Shown: positions 36,804-46,520 of the stretch, piece after piece
How the letters are laid out: each line of letters begins with the position of its first letter
How positions within the stretch are numbered: the first letter of the stretch is position 1
From: Enterobacter ludwigii
GTDB lineage: Bacteria > Pseudomonadota > Gammaproteobacteria > Enterobacterales > Enterobacteriaceae
DNA length: 64,000 bases
NCBI GenBank assembly: GCA_900068845.1
Contig: CEFQ01000008.1
Location: 62,001-126,000 of the forward strand
Reading direction: 5' to 3'
The notes under the pieces: generated by a model
Databases searched by the model: none
What the model was told of the DNA's origin: nothing
What the model saw: only the letters and a program-made list of their open reading frames with translations
Translations under genes and position numbers: made by a program

Positions 36804-37401
36804 AAAGACTCCTTAGAAGTTTACCGTTCCCATTTCCATGTCAGCGCTTTTTCCATTCGATAAGGCTTAGTAATCATCTGGCGCAATAAATGTTATTAAA
36901 ATGGAGAAAATGTGACAATGGGACTACTTTATTAAATTAAATCACTGTCATGAGCAATTAACGCAACATAAAAAACCATCTGATAGCATTTTTAAAGTTT
37001 AATAACACAAGTGTTACTTTTTTGTTTCGATTAATCGCAACGCAAAACAAAAAATTCACCAAAGTATATTTATCTAAAATTCACAGAAATATAGCAAAAA
37101 CACCTAAATAAAATTAACATAGCCTTACAATCAATGAGTTATAAAGATAATCCAATCCTGTTAAACCGAGTCTTAATAGGGTTGTTTTAGGATTTTTCAT
37201 GATGTTTTGGCCGATTTTTCAGCCGGAAACGGTTAAACACGGTGTGTTCTTTAACTATGAAGTTAATGTTGTGTTCGTGCCGGCCTGACCAATTTGTGGA
37301 TGTACCCATTCAACTACCCGAAGGGGTTGTAATCACTGTGGGCGATCAGGGATATTGATGCGGCTATTTGCAGCGCAAGTGACGAAAGGGAAGGGATCAA
37401 G
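36804..37401. promoter_or_regulatory. AT-rich divergent promoter region between fimbrial block and ROK gene
   Basis: Nearly 600 nt, very AT-rich from 36850 to 37150, consistent with an H-NS-bound fimbrial promoter. Towards the ROK gene an imperfect inverted repeat (AATCCT at 37154 and AGGATT at 37189) and a GTTAAAC/GTTCTTTAAC pair near 37233-37257 are visible. No gene was found. Confidence 0.4.
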
Positions 37402-38571
37402 GTGAAAACGTCGGGAACCAATCTGGAACATGCACGGGCGCACAATCGTCGCGTGATCATTGAAGCCATTCGCCTGCACGGCGAACTCACCCGCGCCGAA
37501 CTGGCCCGTCTCACCGCGCTGACGCCACAAACGGTGTCGAATATCGTAGCGGAACTGGAGCAAGCCGAACTGCTTACCAGCCGCGCGCCACGCAAACAAG
37601 GACGTGGCCAACCGGCGATTCCAGTAACGCTCAATCCCGCCAGCGCCTTCTCGATCGGCATTCATCTTGATCACCAAACGCTGCTGATTGTGCTGGTGGA
37701 TCTCACGGGCGAAATTCATTTCCGCCGCCTTACTCTGGTGCAAAAGCCGCAACCGGATGCCACATTAGCGCGCATCGCCGAGGTGCTGAGCGAGATCAAA
37801 ACGCAGCTGGGCGAGCGCTGGCACAAAGTGCTGGGAATGGGGGTGGTGATGCCCGGTCCGTTTGGTGTTGAGGGCATCTCTTCGAAGGGTCCCACCACGC
37901 TGCACGGCTGGGAACAGGTGGATATTGAGGCCAAACTGGCCGCCATGAGCGGCGTGCCGGTCACATTAGAAAATGATGCCACGGTGGCGGCGATTGGCGA
38001 ACGTTTTCATGGTGTGGCGCGCCAGCTCAATTCGTTTATCTATCTCTACATTGGCACCGGTTTGGGCGCGGGCATCATCATGGATGGTCACGTCTACAGC
38101 GGCCACGCGCATAACGCCGGTGAAGTGGGGCATGTGGTGGTGGAACCGGGCGGACGCGAATGTTACTGCGGCAATCACGGCTGTCTGGAGCGTTATGTTT
38201 CACTGCAGGCTGCCTATGAATTTTGTGGCCTCGATCCGATGACCGCCTTACCGGAAGATCTGCTCGAGGTCGATCCAGCGCTGTTCGACCGCTGGATTGA
38301 TACCATGCTCACGCCGCTGCGCCAGGCGATTAATCTGCTGGAGTGCATCTTCGATGCCGAAAGCGTGATTATCGGTGGCATGATGCCCGCCGTACTGCTG
38401 GATAAAATCATTCGCCGCCTGCCGCCGCTGTATCAATCGGTGCGTGGCCGCTACCTCACCGGCACCCGCTTAAAAATCGGTATGACCGGCAGCGATACCG
38501 CCGCGCTGGGCGCCGCGGCGCTGCCGATTTTCGACGAGTTTAATCCGCAGTTTCAGGTGTTGATGAAGTAG
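37402..38571 (+). CDS. ROK family transcriptional repressor
   Basis: 389-residue repressor combining an N-terminal winged HTH (GELTRAELARLTALTPQTVSNIVAELEQAELL, about 28-60) with a ROK sugar-binding domain. The zinc motif CYCGNHGCLE lies at about 254-263 and the sugar-site NAGEVGH precedes it. Start is GTG 37402 after AAGGGATCAAG. The neighbouring sugar ABC operon with its ROK-like operator is the probable target, although the fimbrial genes now lie in between. It converges on the amino-acid permease gene with an 8-nt gap. Confidence 0.88.
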   Translation: MKTSGTNLEHARAHNRRVIIEAIRLHGELTRAELARLTALTPQTVSNIVAELEQAELLTSRAPRKQGRGQPAIPVTLNPASAFSIGIHLDHQTLLIVLVDLTGEIHFRRLTLVQKPQPDATLARIAEVLSEIKTQLGERWHKVLGMGVVMPGPFGVEGISSKGPTTLHGWEQVDIEAKLAAMSGVPVTLENDATVAAIGERFHGVARQLNSFIYLYIGTGLGAGIIMDGHVYSGHAHNAGEVGHVVVEPGGRECYCGNHGCLERYVSLQAAYEFCGLDPMTALPEDLLEVDPALFDRWIDTMLTPLRQAINLLECIFDAESVIIGGMMPAVLLDKIIRRLPPLYQSVRGRYLTGTRLKIGMTGSDTAALGAAALPIFDEFNPQFQVLMK

Positions 38572-38579
38572 CGACCCGA

Positions 38580-40007
38580 TCAGGCCGTCAACTTCACGGC
38601 CTGTTTGCGCTTCTCCTTCATCTTCCAGCACAGCCACAGCGCAATAAACCACGCCGGTGAGGCCGCTAAAGCCGCAAGCGTATCGGGATCAAATATCATG
38701 ATCACCACTGAGAACAGGAAGAATATCAGTGTCGCCCAGGCCATCATCCTGCCGCCGGGCATCTTAAATTTTGATTTTTGATGCAAATCCGGACGTTGCC
38801 TGCGGTACACCAGATAAGACACCAGAATCATTCCCCAGCAATAGATCACCAGAATGGCGGCCAGCGTGGAAACGATGGTGAACAGCGTTGATACATTTGG
38901 CACCAGGAACAGCAGTAAGGTACCGCTCAGCATACAGAAGCAGGAGAACAGTAAACTGCGCAGCGGAATGCGTGTGGTGCGTGACAGAATACGGAACTGC
39001 CAGTGGGCATGCTGCTCTACTGACAGGCCATACAACATGCGGGTGCTGGAGTAGACGCCGCTATTGGCGGACGACATTGCGGAAGTCAGCGCCACGAAAT
39101 TAATGATCGCCGCCGCCGCGGGCAGTCCAGCCTTGGCAAACAAGGTGACAAACGGGCTGGTATCCGGCGATACACCTTGCCATGAGGTAACCGCAATAAT
39201 CACCATCATGGAGAGCATATAGAAAATCACAATCCGCAGCGGCAAAGCGTTAATCGCGCGTGGCAAAATTTTCTCGGGATCACGGGTTTCCGCGGTCATC
39301 GTGCCGAGTAGTTCAATCCCGGTATAAGAGAAAATAGCGATTTGGAAACCGGCAAGAAAACCGGTGATGCCGTGCGGCATAAACACCGCCGGATCGGTCA
39401 GGTTATGCACCGAAGCTTGTACGCCATCCGGTGAGGTCCAACCGGTAAACACCATCCATCCGCCGGTAATAATCAGCGCAATAATGGTAATCACTTTGAT
39501 CAGTGCAAACCAGAATTCCGCCTCGCCAAAGGCTTTCACCGACAACATGTTAAACAAACACAAAATCCCCAGGGTGAACAACGCGGGTATCCACGCCGAC
39601 ATTTCCGGGAACCAATACTGCATATAGGCGCCGCACACCACCACATCGGCGATGCAGGTCACCACCCAACTTAGCCAATATGACCAGCCGAGAAAAAAGC
39701 TGGCCTTAGGCCCGAGATAATCGCCGACGAAATCGGCAAATGAGCGATAGTCCAGTCGGCTAAGCAGCACTTCGCCCATCGCCCGCATCACCATATAGCT
39801 AAAGAAGCCGACCAGAATATAGATGATTAAAATCGAGGTTCCGGCCACCGCAATATTGCGTCCGGCACCCATGAACAGCCCGGTGCCGATGGATCCGCCT
39901 AAGGCGATCATCTGAATATGGCGTTCGCTGAGCCCTCGCTGCAGTTTTTGCGGGGCGTCGTTAGCCCGAGCAGGCTGAATCTGCTCTTGTGTAGGTTGGT
40001 TAGACAC
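38580..40007 (-). CDS. Amino-acid permease, CycA-like (APC superfamily)
   Basis: 475-residue proton symporter with 12 membrane segments. It follows E. coli CycA (D-Ser/D-Ala/Gly permease) along its length: RGLSERHIQMIALGGSIGTGLFMG (TM1), FWFALIKVITIIAL, FSYTGIELLGTMTAETRDPEKILPRAINALP, NSGVYSSTRMLYGL and SYLVYRRQRPDLHQKSKFKMP. Start GTG 40007 has AAGGA 7 nt upstream. D-amino acid or glycine transport is likely but other small neutral amino acids are possible. Confidence 0.85.
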   Translation of the reverse strand: MSNQPTQEQIQPARANDAPQKLQRGLSERHIQMIALGGSIGTGLFMGAGRNIAVAGTSILIIYILVGFFSYMVMRAMGEVLLSRLDYRSFADFVGDYLGPKASFFLGWSYWLSWVVTCIADVVVCGAYMQYWFPEMSAWIPALFTLGILCLFNMLSVKAFGEAEFWFALIKVITIIALIITGGWMVFTGWTSPDGVQASVHNLTDPAVFMPHGITGFLAGFQIAIFSYTGIELLGTMTAETRDPEKILPRAINALPLRIVIFYMLSMMVIIAVTSWQGVSPDTSPFVTLFAKAGLPAAAAIINFVALTSAMSSANSGVYSSTRMLYGLSVEQHAHWQFRILSRTTRIPLRSLLFSCFCMLSGTLLLFLVPNVSTLFTIVSTLAAILVIYCWGMILVSYLVYRRQRPDLHQKSKFKMPGGRMMAWATLIFFLFSVVIMIFDPDTLAALAASPAWFIALWLCWKMKEKRKQAVKLTA

Positions 40008-40539
40008 AATGATTCCTTCAGTCTGGCAAAAAGACGCAGGGTGATGCCTGCCCGCAAGCACCAATGGCAAATAAGGTTTTATTTATTTCTGCGCACGAAA
40101 TCACGCAACGTCTCTCTTTAACCGTTAAAGAGGCTCGTTTAAATAGATGAAATAAAAGTAAAACTAATAAACGCCTACATCATGTTGGAGGTTTCCCGCT
40201 GAGTTTTACTCATCGTGGTTGCGTGAGTTAACAAAGTCAATGCGGAAAAATAACAGTTTATTCACTTTTTGATGACCATCAAAGAACTGAAAAATAGGAA
40301 TAAAATCAAATTTTATGCAATTTAGTGAATATTACTTGCATGAATATGCGCTGTATGTGGGGTAAATTTAATGCTTAGTTATTCATTCATTAACGCATTT
40401 TTGTGTCGAAAAAGTTAAATCCTCCTTATTTGGCGTGATCCGGTTTTCTGAAAAGGTGTTAAATTACTTTCCGTCTAGTGCAATGCATTACCTTTCCACG
40501 TCTTTTCAATATAAATAACTCTGATCATACAGGCTTCTC
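40008..40539. promoter_or_regulatory. Divergent promoter region permease/GDH
   Basis: About 530 nt, strongly AT-rich from 40130 to 40480, between the divergent permease and glutamate dehydrogenase genes. No small ORF with a ribosome site and no recognisable operator. The length suggests more than simple promoters. Confidence 0.35.
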
Positions 40540-41814
<1,275 letters not shown>

Positions 41815-41840
41815 TTTATTTTGCCTGATACTCTGTCTCA

Positions 41841-41878
41841 CTAAACCGGAAGTGATGCCATTTCCGGTTTAGCTTTTT
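41841..41878 (+). terminator. Intrinsic terminator of the GDH gene
   Basis: Eleven-bp stem CTAAACCGGAA / TTCCGGTTTAG, 9-nt loop, followed by CTTTTT. Located 26 nt after the stop codon. Confidence 0.85.
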
Positions 41879-42041
41879 CGCTGGGTTCTTTATCAGTAAA
41901 TAAATATACCAGAAAAAGATCATTATTCCGCTTCGCTTTATTGGCGTGCGTCTTTGAGATTTATGCGTGAATAAAAATTAAGTTATGTTAAGTTGTTACA
42001 TAAACGCCATCGCGGCCGCGAGAGGGCGTTTATCCTGTCGT

Positions 42042-42332
42042 TCATGCGAGGTTCACACCGCGCAACCCTGACCAGCAGCGCGCGGTAGATTGGGTAATCA
42101 TCACCGAAGGATCTTCGCTGAATTCACTCACCAATGTAACCACTCTGTCGGTTAAACTTCTTATATTTTCATTACCTTCATACACATACTCATTCGTCGG
42201 TAAAACATAAGCATACCCTTTTTCGCACACTAAGCTGCGCGCAAAGCCATTCTCAAGCATCGCATACAGCAGTTCAATTTGCGTGCCAGCGTTAGGTTCT
42301 TTCAATTCAATGCGGATTGTATAACTGAGCAT
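42042..42332 (-). CDS. Small DUF2622/GhoS-like protein
   Basis: 96 residues: LSYTIRIELKEPNAGTQIELLYAMLENGF, then GYAYVLPTNEYVYEG and VMITQSTARCWSGLRG. The pattern (Y.xRxEL, GF.R, LPTxEY, TxS...W.GL) is that of DUF2622, the family to which the GhoS endoribonuclease antitoxin is assigned. No GhoT-like membrane toxin was found next to it. A ferredoxin-like nucleic-acid-binding protein is the best guess. Confidence 0.6.
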   Translation of the reverse strand: MLSYTIRIELKEPNAGTQIELLYAMLENGFARSLVCEKGYAYVLPTNEYVYEGNENIRSLTDRVVTLVSEFSEDPSVMITQSTARCWSGLRGVNLA

Positions 42333-42699
42333 AATATTATCTCCGATACGTTTTAAAATTTAAGTTTACTTAAGTTTAATTGATCGGAAATAGAAAGTGT
42401 GTTTTTAAGAGTAGTCTTAGAGATGGGCTTATAGGTTATAATAAGGATTAATAGTAATTATTGGCCCTATTAAGCGTAACGGTGTGAGGGTGTTAAATAA
42501 TAGAATATTTTATTATCTCCTTATTGCGCTCGGCTTAAATAAGTTTTCTTTTAATTTAATGTGCTCAGCGCCATGCAGGCTATAATTAATTTAAGGCTCA
42601 TTTTGAGCTGGTTGCTAAAATGTATAAAGAGTATCCGCAACGGGCGACTTTAAAGAGTTTTATTGATTGTTATTTATCTCGGCCCATGAGGAGTAGCGG
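42333..42699. other. AT-rich intergenic region
   Basis: About 370 nt of very AT-rich DNA between two divergent small genes. A GTG-started hydrophobic peptide at 42490-42585 was considered and not accepted. Otherwise nothing recognised. Confidence 0.3.
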
Positions 42700-42912
42700 A
42701 TGAAATTCACCATAACGGATTTTTACGTTTTTAGTCAGGAGGATACAGAAGGTTGCTGCAGCTTGCATCGCGATAGCTGCCGTCTGGCACCCGCCTATGA
42801 TAATCGTGTATTCATGGGATCGTTTTATTCTCCCGAACATGCATGGCAATATTTCCACACTCATCATCCCAACAGCCGAGCGGTATTTTGCCTGTTATGC
42901 ATGAAAGAATAG
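42700..42912 (+). CDS. Small Cys/His-rich protein, probable zinc binder
   Basis: 70 residues preceded by GAGGAG 7 nt before the ATG. Cysteines at 19, 20, 27, 64 and 67 and His at 23, 47, 53, 55 and 56: the arrangement H-xxx-C ... MGSFYSPEHAW ... CxxC resembles small zinc-stabilised domains in which a HxxxC half and a CxxC half surround a (R)xxG.F.S..A stretch. No catalytic motif is visible. Function unknown; stands alone. Confidence 0.6.
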   Translation: MKFTITDFYVFSQEDTEGCCSLHRDSCRLAPAYDNRVFMGSFYSPEHAWQYFHTHHPNSRAVFCLLCMKE

Positions 42913-43232
42913 TGGGAGAAACCTTTTTGCCTAAAAAATAGCTGAAGACGTTCTTTTAACTGAAGCGTGCAGGCCCGATACTGACTTTTTTAGCAGTAAG
43001 GACTTCGTTGCCAAGACTCAACCCACCCTCAGTATCAGGGAGGTAGGCCATTTAGGCTGCCTGGTACCTCACCCATTTCATCTCCTGTCGACCTCAAACC
43101 TCTTTACCGCCTGCGGGGATTGATGGCACCTCAGGCTGCCGCAGTTCACAATCATTACGCCATTTATGTGCAGATACCATTCTTCTAAGGTAGTTTATTC
43201 CTTTATTAATCATCACTGATCAGGAGCGTCTG
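42913..43232. other. Unassigned intergenic stretch
   Basis: About 320 nt. GC rises again from 42990. An imperfect stem around 43040-43070 (AGGTAGGCC ... GGCTGCCTGGTACCT) is visible; no gene, tRNA or known RNA motif was recognised. Confidence 0.3.
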
Positions 43233-43475
43233 ATGCCGCACTACCTTTTTTTTGCGAAGGATAAGCAGATAGCTGTTTTGGAATCTTCAGATAAAAGCGG
43301 CACGTTGCAGCTTATTACGCAGGGATTTGAAAAGCAGTATGAGGAGATTGATGCTGTGGATGCGGAGCGCGCACTCGCGCGATTTGCCGATATTCGCAGC
43401 GAAGAGGTGAAAACAGCACAGGCTTTTGTAACCGGCTCGGCGTTCAGCGCTATTTTGACTGCATTTTTCAAATAG
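43233..43475 (+). CDS. Hypothetical 80-residue protein
   Basis: Opens MPHYLFFAKDKQIAVLES with AGGAG 7 nt before the ATG and ends with VTGSAFSAILTAFFK, a short amphipathic or hydrophobic tail. Rich in acidic residues in the middle (EEIDAVDAERALARFADIRSEEVK). No family recognised. It lies 18 nt before the MHS transporter gene, whose own SD (AGGAGG) lies in the gap, so the two are probably co-transcribed. Confidence 0.55.
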   Translation: MPHYLFFAKDKQIAVLESSDKSGTLQLITQGFEKQYEEIDAVDAERALARFADIRSEEVKTAQAFVTGSAFSAILTAFFK

Positions 43476-43493
43476 TCGACAGGAGGAAGAGAA

Positions 43494-44798
43494 ATGCCGA
43501 AGCCTCATATTACAAACGATGCACAAAAGCGCGCATTAATCGCCGGCTCAGTGGGCAATTTCATTGAATGGTACGAGTTTGCGGTTTATGGCTTTCTCGC
43601 CACGGTAATCGCGCAGAATTTCTTTCGCCTGCAGGGTGAAGCCGAACTGACCGGCATTATTCTGACTTACGCCTCGTTCGCCATCGCCTTTTTCTTCCGG
43701 CCGCTGGGCGCCATATTTTTCGGCCGCATGGGGGATCGTATTGGGCGTAAGCCCACGCTGATTTTTGTCTTGATCATGATGACGCTGGTGACGACAGCCA
43801 TCGGCGTCATTCCTACTTATGCCAGTATTGGCGTGGCGGCACCGCTGATCATTACCGCGCTGCGTATTCTGCAAGGCTTATTTGCCGGGGGTGAATACGG
43901 CGGTGCGGTGTCTTTGATGACGGAGTTCGCGCCTAAAGGCCAGCGCGGACGATATGGTGCCTGGCAATCATTCACCGTCGCATTGGGTCTGCTGGCTGGT
44001 GCCGGGATTGTTGCATTGCTATCGGCGGTGTTGAGTGTGGAGGAGATGCACAGTTGGGGTTGGCGCATACCTTTCTTCCTCGCGTTGCCGATGGGGATTG
44101 TGGCGCTGTGGCTGCGTTATAGCATGGAAGAAACGCCCAGCTTTGTGCGTCAGCAGCAAGCTAAAAAAGAGCAACAGCCTGCGGCGGTCAGCGCCAGTTT
44201 TGCTGCGACGCTCAGGATTATTTTGCTGGCAATCAGCCGCGTGATGGTGTGGTCTGCTGCGGGCTATACCTATCTGGTGATCATGCCAACCTATCTGCAA
44301 TCTTCCCTGCACACTGGCTTTAATCAGGCGCTGTTGATTGCGGTGATCTCTAACCTCGGTTTTGCAGCAACCATCATTCCGGCGGGCATTCTCAGTGACA
44401 AAATTGGCCGTCGCAGCGTAATGGTTTTCGCAGCATGCCTGTTGCTGGTGCTGGCATTACCGTTACTGAAAGTACTTCAGGCAGAATCCTCAACGCTATT
44501 AATTAAGGCGCTGGTGGTGTTTGTCGCCGGCGGAATTGTGGGATTGCTGGCAGGGCCGGGCCCGGCAATGTTATCGGAAATGTTCCCCACGCGCGTACGC
44601 TATACCGGGTTGGGTCTGGCGTATTCTTTATCCAACGCCATTTTCTCCGGTTGCGCAGGGCTTATCATTACGTCTCTGATTAAGCAGACCGGAAATCTGG
44701 ATATCCCGGCCTGGTATATCATCGTCACCGCGGCGGTAAGTATTCCAGCGCTGATGACGCTCAACAGGAAAGATCATTTACGATCTCTCGATGAGTAG
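43494..44798 (+). CDS. MFS transporter, metabolite:H+ symporter (MHS) family
   Basis: 434 residues, 12 membrane segments. AGSVGNFIEWYEFAVYGFLATVIAQNFF is the MHS opening (GNxxEWYDFxVYG), GRMGDRIGRKPTL the loop 2-3 motif, and RILQGLFAGGEYGGAVSLMTEFAP the family hallmark. Related to KgtP, ProP and ShiA; it should import an organic acid, betaine or shikimate-like compound. Substrate not determinable. It converges on the NmrA-like gene. Confidence 0.88.
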   Translation: MPKPHITNDAQKRALIAGSVGNFIEWYEFAVYGFLATVIAQNFFRLQGEAELTGIILTYASFAIAFFFRPLGAIFFGRMGDRIGRKPTLIFVLIMMTLVTTAIGVIPTYASIGVAAPLIITALRILQGLFAGGEYGGAVSLMTEFAPKGQRGRYGAWQSFTVALGLLAGAGIVALLSAVLSVEEMHSWGWRIPFFLALPMGIVALWLRYSMEETPSFVRQQQAKKEQQPAAVSASFAATLRIILLAISRVMVWSAAGYTYLVIMPTYLQSSLHTGFNQALLIAVISNLGFAATIIPAGILSDKIGRRSVMVFAACLLLVLALPLLKVLQAESSTLLIKALVVFVAGGIVGLLAGPGPAMLSEMFPTRVRYTGLGLAYSLSNAIFSGCAGLIITSLIKQTGNLDIPAWYIIVTAAVSIPALMTLNRKDHLRSLDE

Positions 44799-44825
44799 GC
44801 ACGTTTAATGGCTTGATGGCAGTCT

Positions 44826-45482
44826 TCAACGTGCCATCTGTTTTATCGCGTCCTGCACCGGTACGTCTCCGCTCGTCAGTTCAATGATGACGCGGCTGAC
44901 GCCGGGTTGTTCGATGATTTCAGCCAGCGTCGCCGCCACGTCATCACGAGTGATATCGCCATACGGGATCGCCAAACCCGCACGTACCTGGCCTTGGCCT
45001 TTTTCGTCGGTCAAGGTGCCCGGGCGCAGTATCACCCAATCCAGATCGCTTTCCGCCAGTGCGACGTCTGCGGCTTTTTTCACGCGCATGTAGTTTTCGA
45101 AGGTGGTGGAGAGGTTTTTCGCTCGGCCAGCTTCCGGGAATGCGGAGACCAACAGGAAACGCGAGATGCCCGCCTGCTGTGCCGCAGCAACCGCGGTTTT
45201 TAATCCTTCGCCATCAATGGCGTTCGTCATCTCTTCACCGCCTTTACCACCTGCACCCGCGGAAAAAACCACGACATCGCTGCCCGCCATCAAAGCGGCA
45301 AGGGATTTTGCATCCAGCGCGGTTAAATCGCCATTAACGGGCGCAGCGCCCAGTTGACGCAACAGCTGCTCTTGCTCTGATTTACGAAATAGCGGGCGCG
45401 CAGTGTGCCCATTTTTTACCAGCAGTGATGCCAGACGACGGCCAATATTGCCTGCGCCGCCAATGATAAATACATTGGACAT
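44826..45482 (-). CDS. NAD(P)-binding protein, NmrA/SDR-like
   Basis: 218-residue atypical short-chain dehydrogenase. SNVFIIGGAGNIGRRLASLLVKNGH is the Rossmann loop (GGxGxxG), VVVFSAGAGGKGGEEM the fourth strand, and YMRVKKAADVALAESDLDWVILRPGTLTD contains the residual YxxxK-like region and the RPG. Typical of redox-sensing or quinone/isoflavone reductase-like proteins (YwnB/YtfG type). Function not determinable. Confidence 0.82.
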   Translation of the reverse strand: MSNVFIIGGAGNIGRRLASLLVKNGHTARPLFRKSEQEQLLRQLGAAPVNGDLTALDAKSLAALMAGSDVVVFSAGAGGKGGEEMTNAIDGEGLKTAVAAAQQAGISRFLLVSAFPEAGRAKNLSTTFENYMRVKKAADVALAESDLDWVILRPGTLTDEKGQGQVRAGLAIPYGDITRDDVAATLAEIIEQPGVSRVIIELTSGDVPVQDAIKQMAR

Positions 45483-45537
45483 AAGTACCTCTTAAATTGC
45501 GGACAGAGAAGCTAAAAGCTTGTCAGTATAGTCAACG

Positions 45538-46242
45538 TCATTCCGCTGGAAAAAAGCTACGCAGTTTTTGCTGTTCGCAGCCGCGATCATCCATATTCTC
45601 CGCTGCCAGCCAATGCGTGAATGCATGGCGAACAGGCGGCCATTCGCGATCAATGATCGACAACCAATCGGTATCGCGATTGCGCTGTTTGCGCGTCATG
45701 GCCTGACGGAAGCGGCCTTCGAAGGTGAAACCGATGCGCTCTGCCGCTCGTCGTGAAGCGAGATTAAGAGAATCGCAACGCCAGGCAACGCGGCGATAAC
45801 CTAGCGCGAAGGCCTGCTGTAACAACAGATATAACGCCTCGCTACCCAACACGTTGCGCTGCATCAGCGGCGACCAGGTGACATGGCCAATCTCAATTGC
45901 ACCGTTCTGCACGTCAATGTTGGCGAAGCAGACTGCACCCACTGCTTGTTGGTTAACGTGATCGATCACCGCATAACTGACCAATCCACTGTCGCTTAGT
46001 TTGTTAATGATCCAGTCGGTCATCGCGGCTAGCGATCGTGGCTGCGATGCGCCCAGCCAGGTCCAGTCCCGCTCGTCAGGTGCCAGTGAAAAAGCGGCAA
46101 ATAACGCTTCGCTATGAGCAACTTGCAACGGGGCTAACTGGCAAAAACGCCCTGCGAGGATATCGGCAGGTGGAAAAGTGGCTGGCTGCCAGTCAGCTAA
46201 GTCAAAACCAACCGGCTGACCATACTGATTGTATTGTGTCAC
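45538..46242 (-). CDS. GNAT acetyltransferase, RimJ/RimL-like
   Basis: 234 residues starting at GTG 46242 with GGAG upstream. ERDWTWLGASQPRSLAAMTDWI, YAVIDHVNQQAVGAVCFANIDVQNGAIEIGHVTWSPLMQRNVLGSEALYLLLQQAF and VAWRCDSLNLASRRAAERIGFTFEGRFRQ follow the RimL/YdaF pattern. The acetyl-CoA loop is Q-R-N-V-L-G-S instead of the usual RGxGxG/A, as in this subgroup. Target unknown. Confidence 0.83.
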   Translation of the reverse strand: MTQYNQYGQPVGFDLADWQPATFPPADILAGRFCQLAPLQVAHSEALFAAFSLAPDERDWTWLGASQPRSLAAMTDWIINKLSDSGLVSYAVIDHVNQQAVGAVCFANIDVQNGAIEIGHVTWSPLMQRNVLGSEALYLLLQQAFALGYRRVAWRCDSLNLASRRAAERIGFTFEGRFRQAMTRKQRNRDTDWLSIIDREWPPVRHAFTHWLAAENMDDRGCEQQKLRSFFPAE

Positions 46243-46368
46243 TTGATCTCCGTTTCGTTGGGTTGAAGACGCGCGCCAGGCTTCATCACTCAGGCTGAGC
46301 AGACGACGCGCATGACTCAGCAGGATTTCACCGCCCGCCGGTTGCTTTCAGGTGATTGAATTGAGGGC

Positions 46369-46416
46369 GGCGCGATTAGCGCGCTTTGCTCAAAGACGGG
46401 CAATAAATCGCGTAAT
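46369..46416. repeat. Decayed copy of the TAGCGGCGC repeat
   Basis: GGCGGCGCGATT, CGCGCTTTG and GGGCAATAAATCGCG occur in the order seen in intact copies but with broken symmetry. It lies just 40 nt from the intact copy at 46456. Confidence 0.45.
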
Positions 46417-46455
46417 GCCGATCAGTCAAGCCCTGTATTAATTACCGTACATACC

Positions 46456-46495
46456 GTAGCGGCGCGATTTATCGCGCAATAAATTGCGCCGCTAC
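46456..46495. repeat. TAGCGGCGC palindromic repeat, copy 2
   Basis: GTAGCGGCGC ... GCGCCGCTAC arms around GATTTATCGCGCAATAAATT. It lies between the peptide ABC ATPase gene and the GNAT gene (genes are on the same strand), a typical place for REP-like elements. Confidence 0.8.
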
Positions 46496-46520
46496 AGATT
46501 GTGCGCGTTATGAAGATGAG

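Noticed and set aside
37154..37194. AATCCT/AGGATT inverted repeat as a fimbrial phase switch
   Set aside because: Only six-bp arms, 29 nt apart, close to the ROK gene and over 1.4 kb from fimA; no FimB/FimE-type recombinase is encoded in the window.
42490..42585. GTG-started 31-residue hydrophobic peptide (IFYYLLIALGL core) as a GhoT-like toxin
   Set aside because: The only purine-rich ribosome site lies too close to the GTG, the start is GTG, only one hydrophobic segment is present, and the region is so AT-rich that such ORFs arise by chance.
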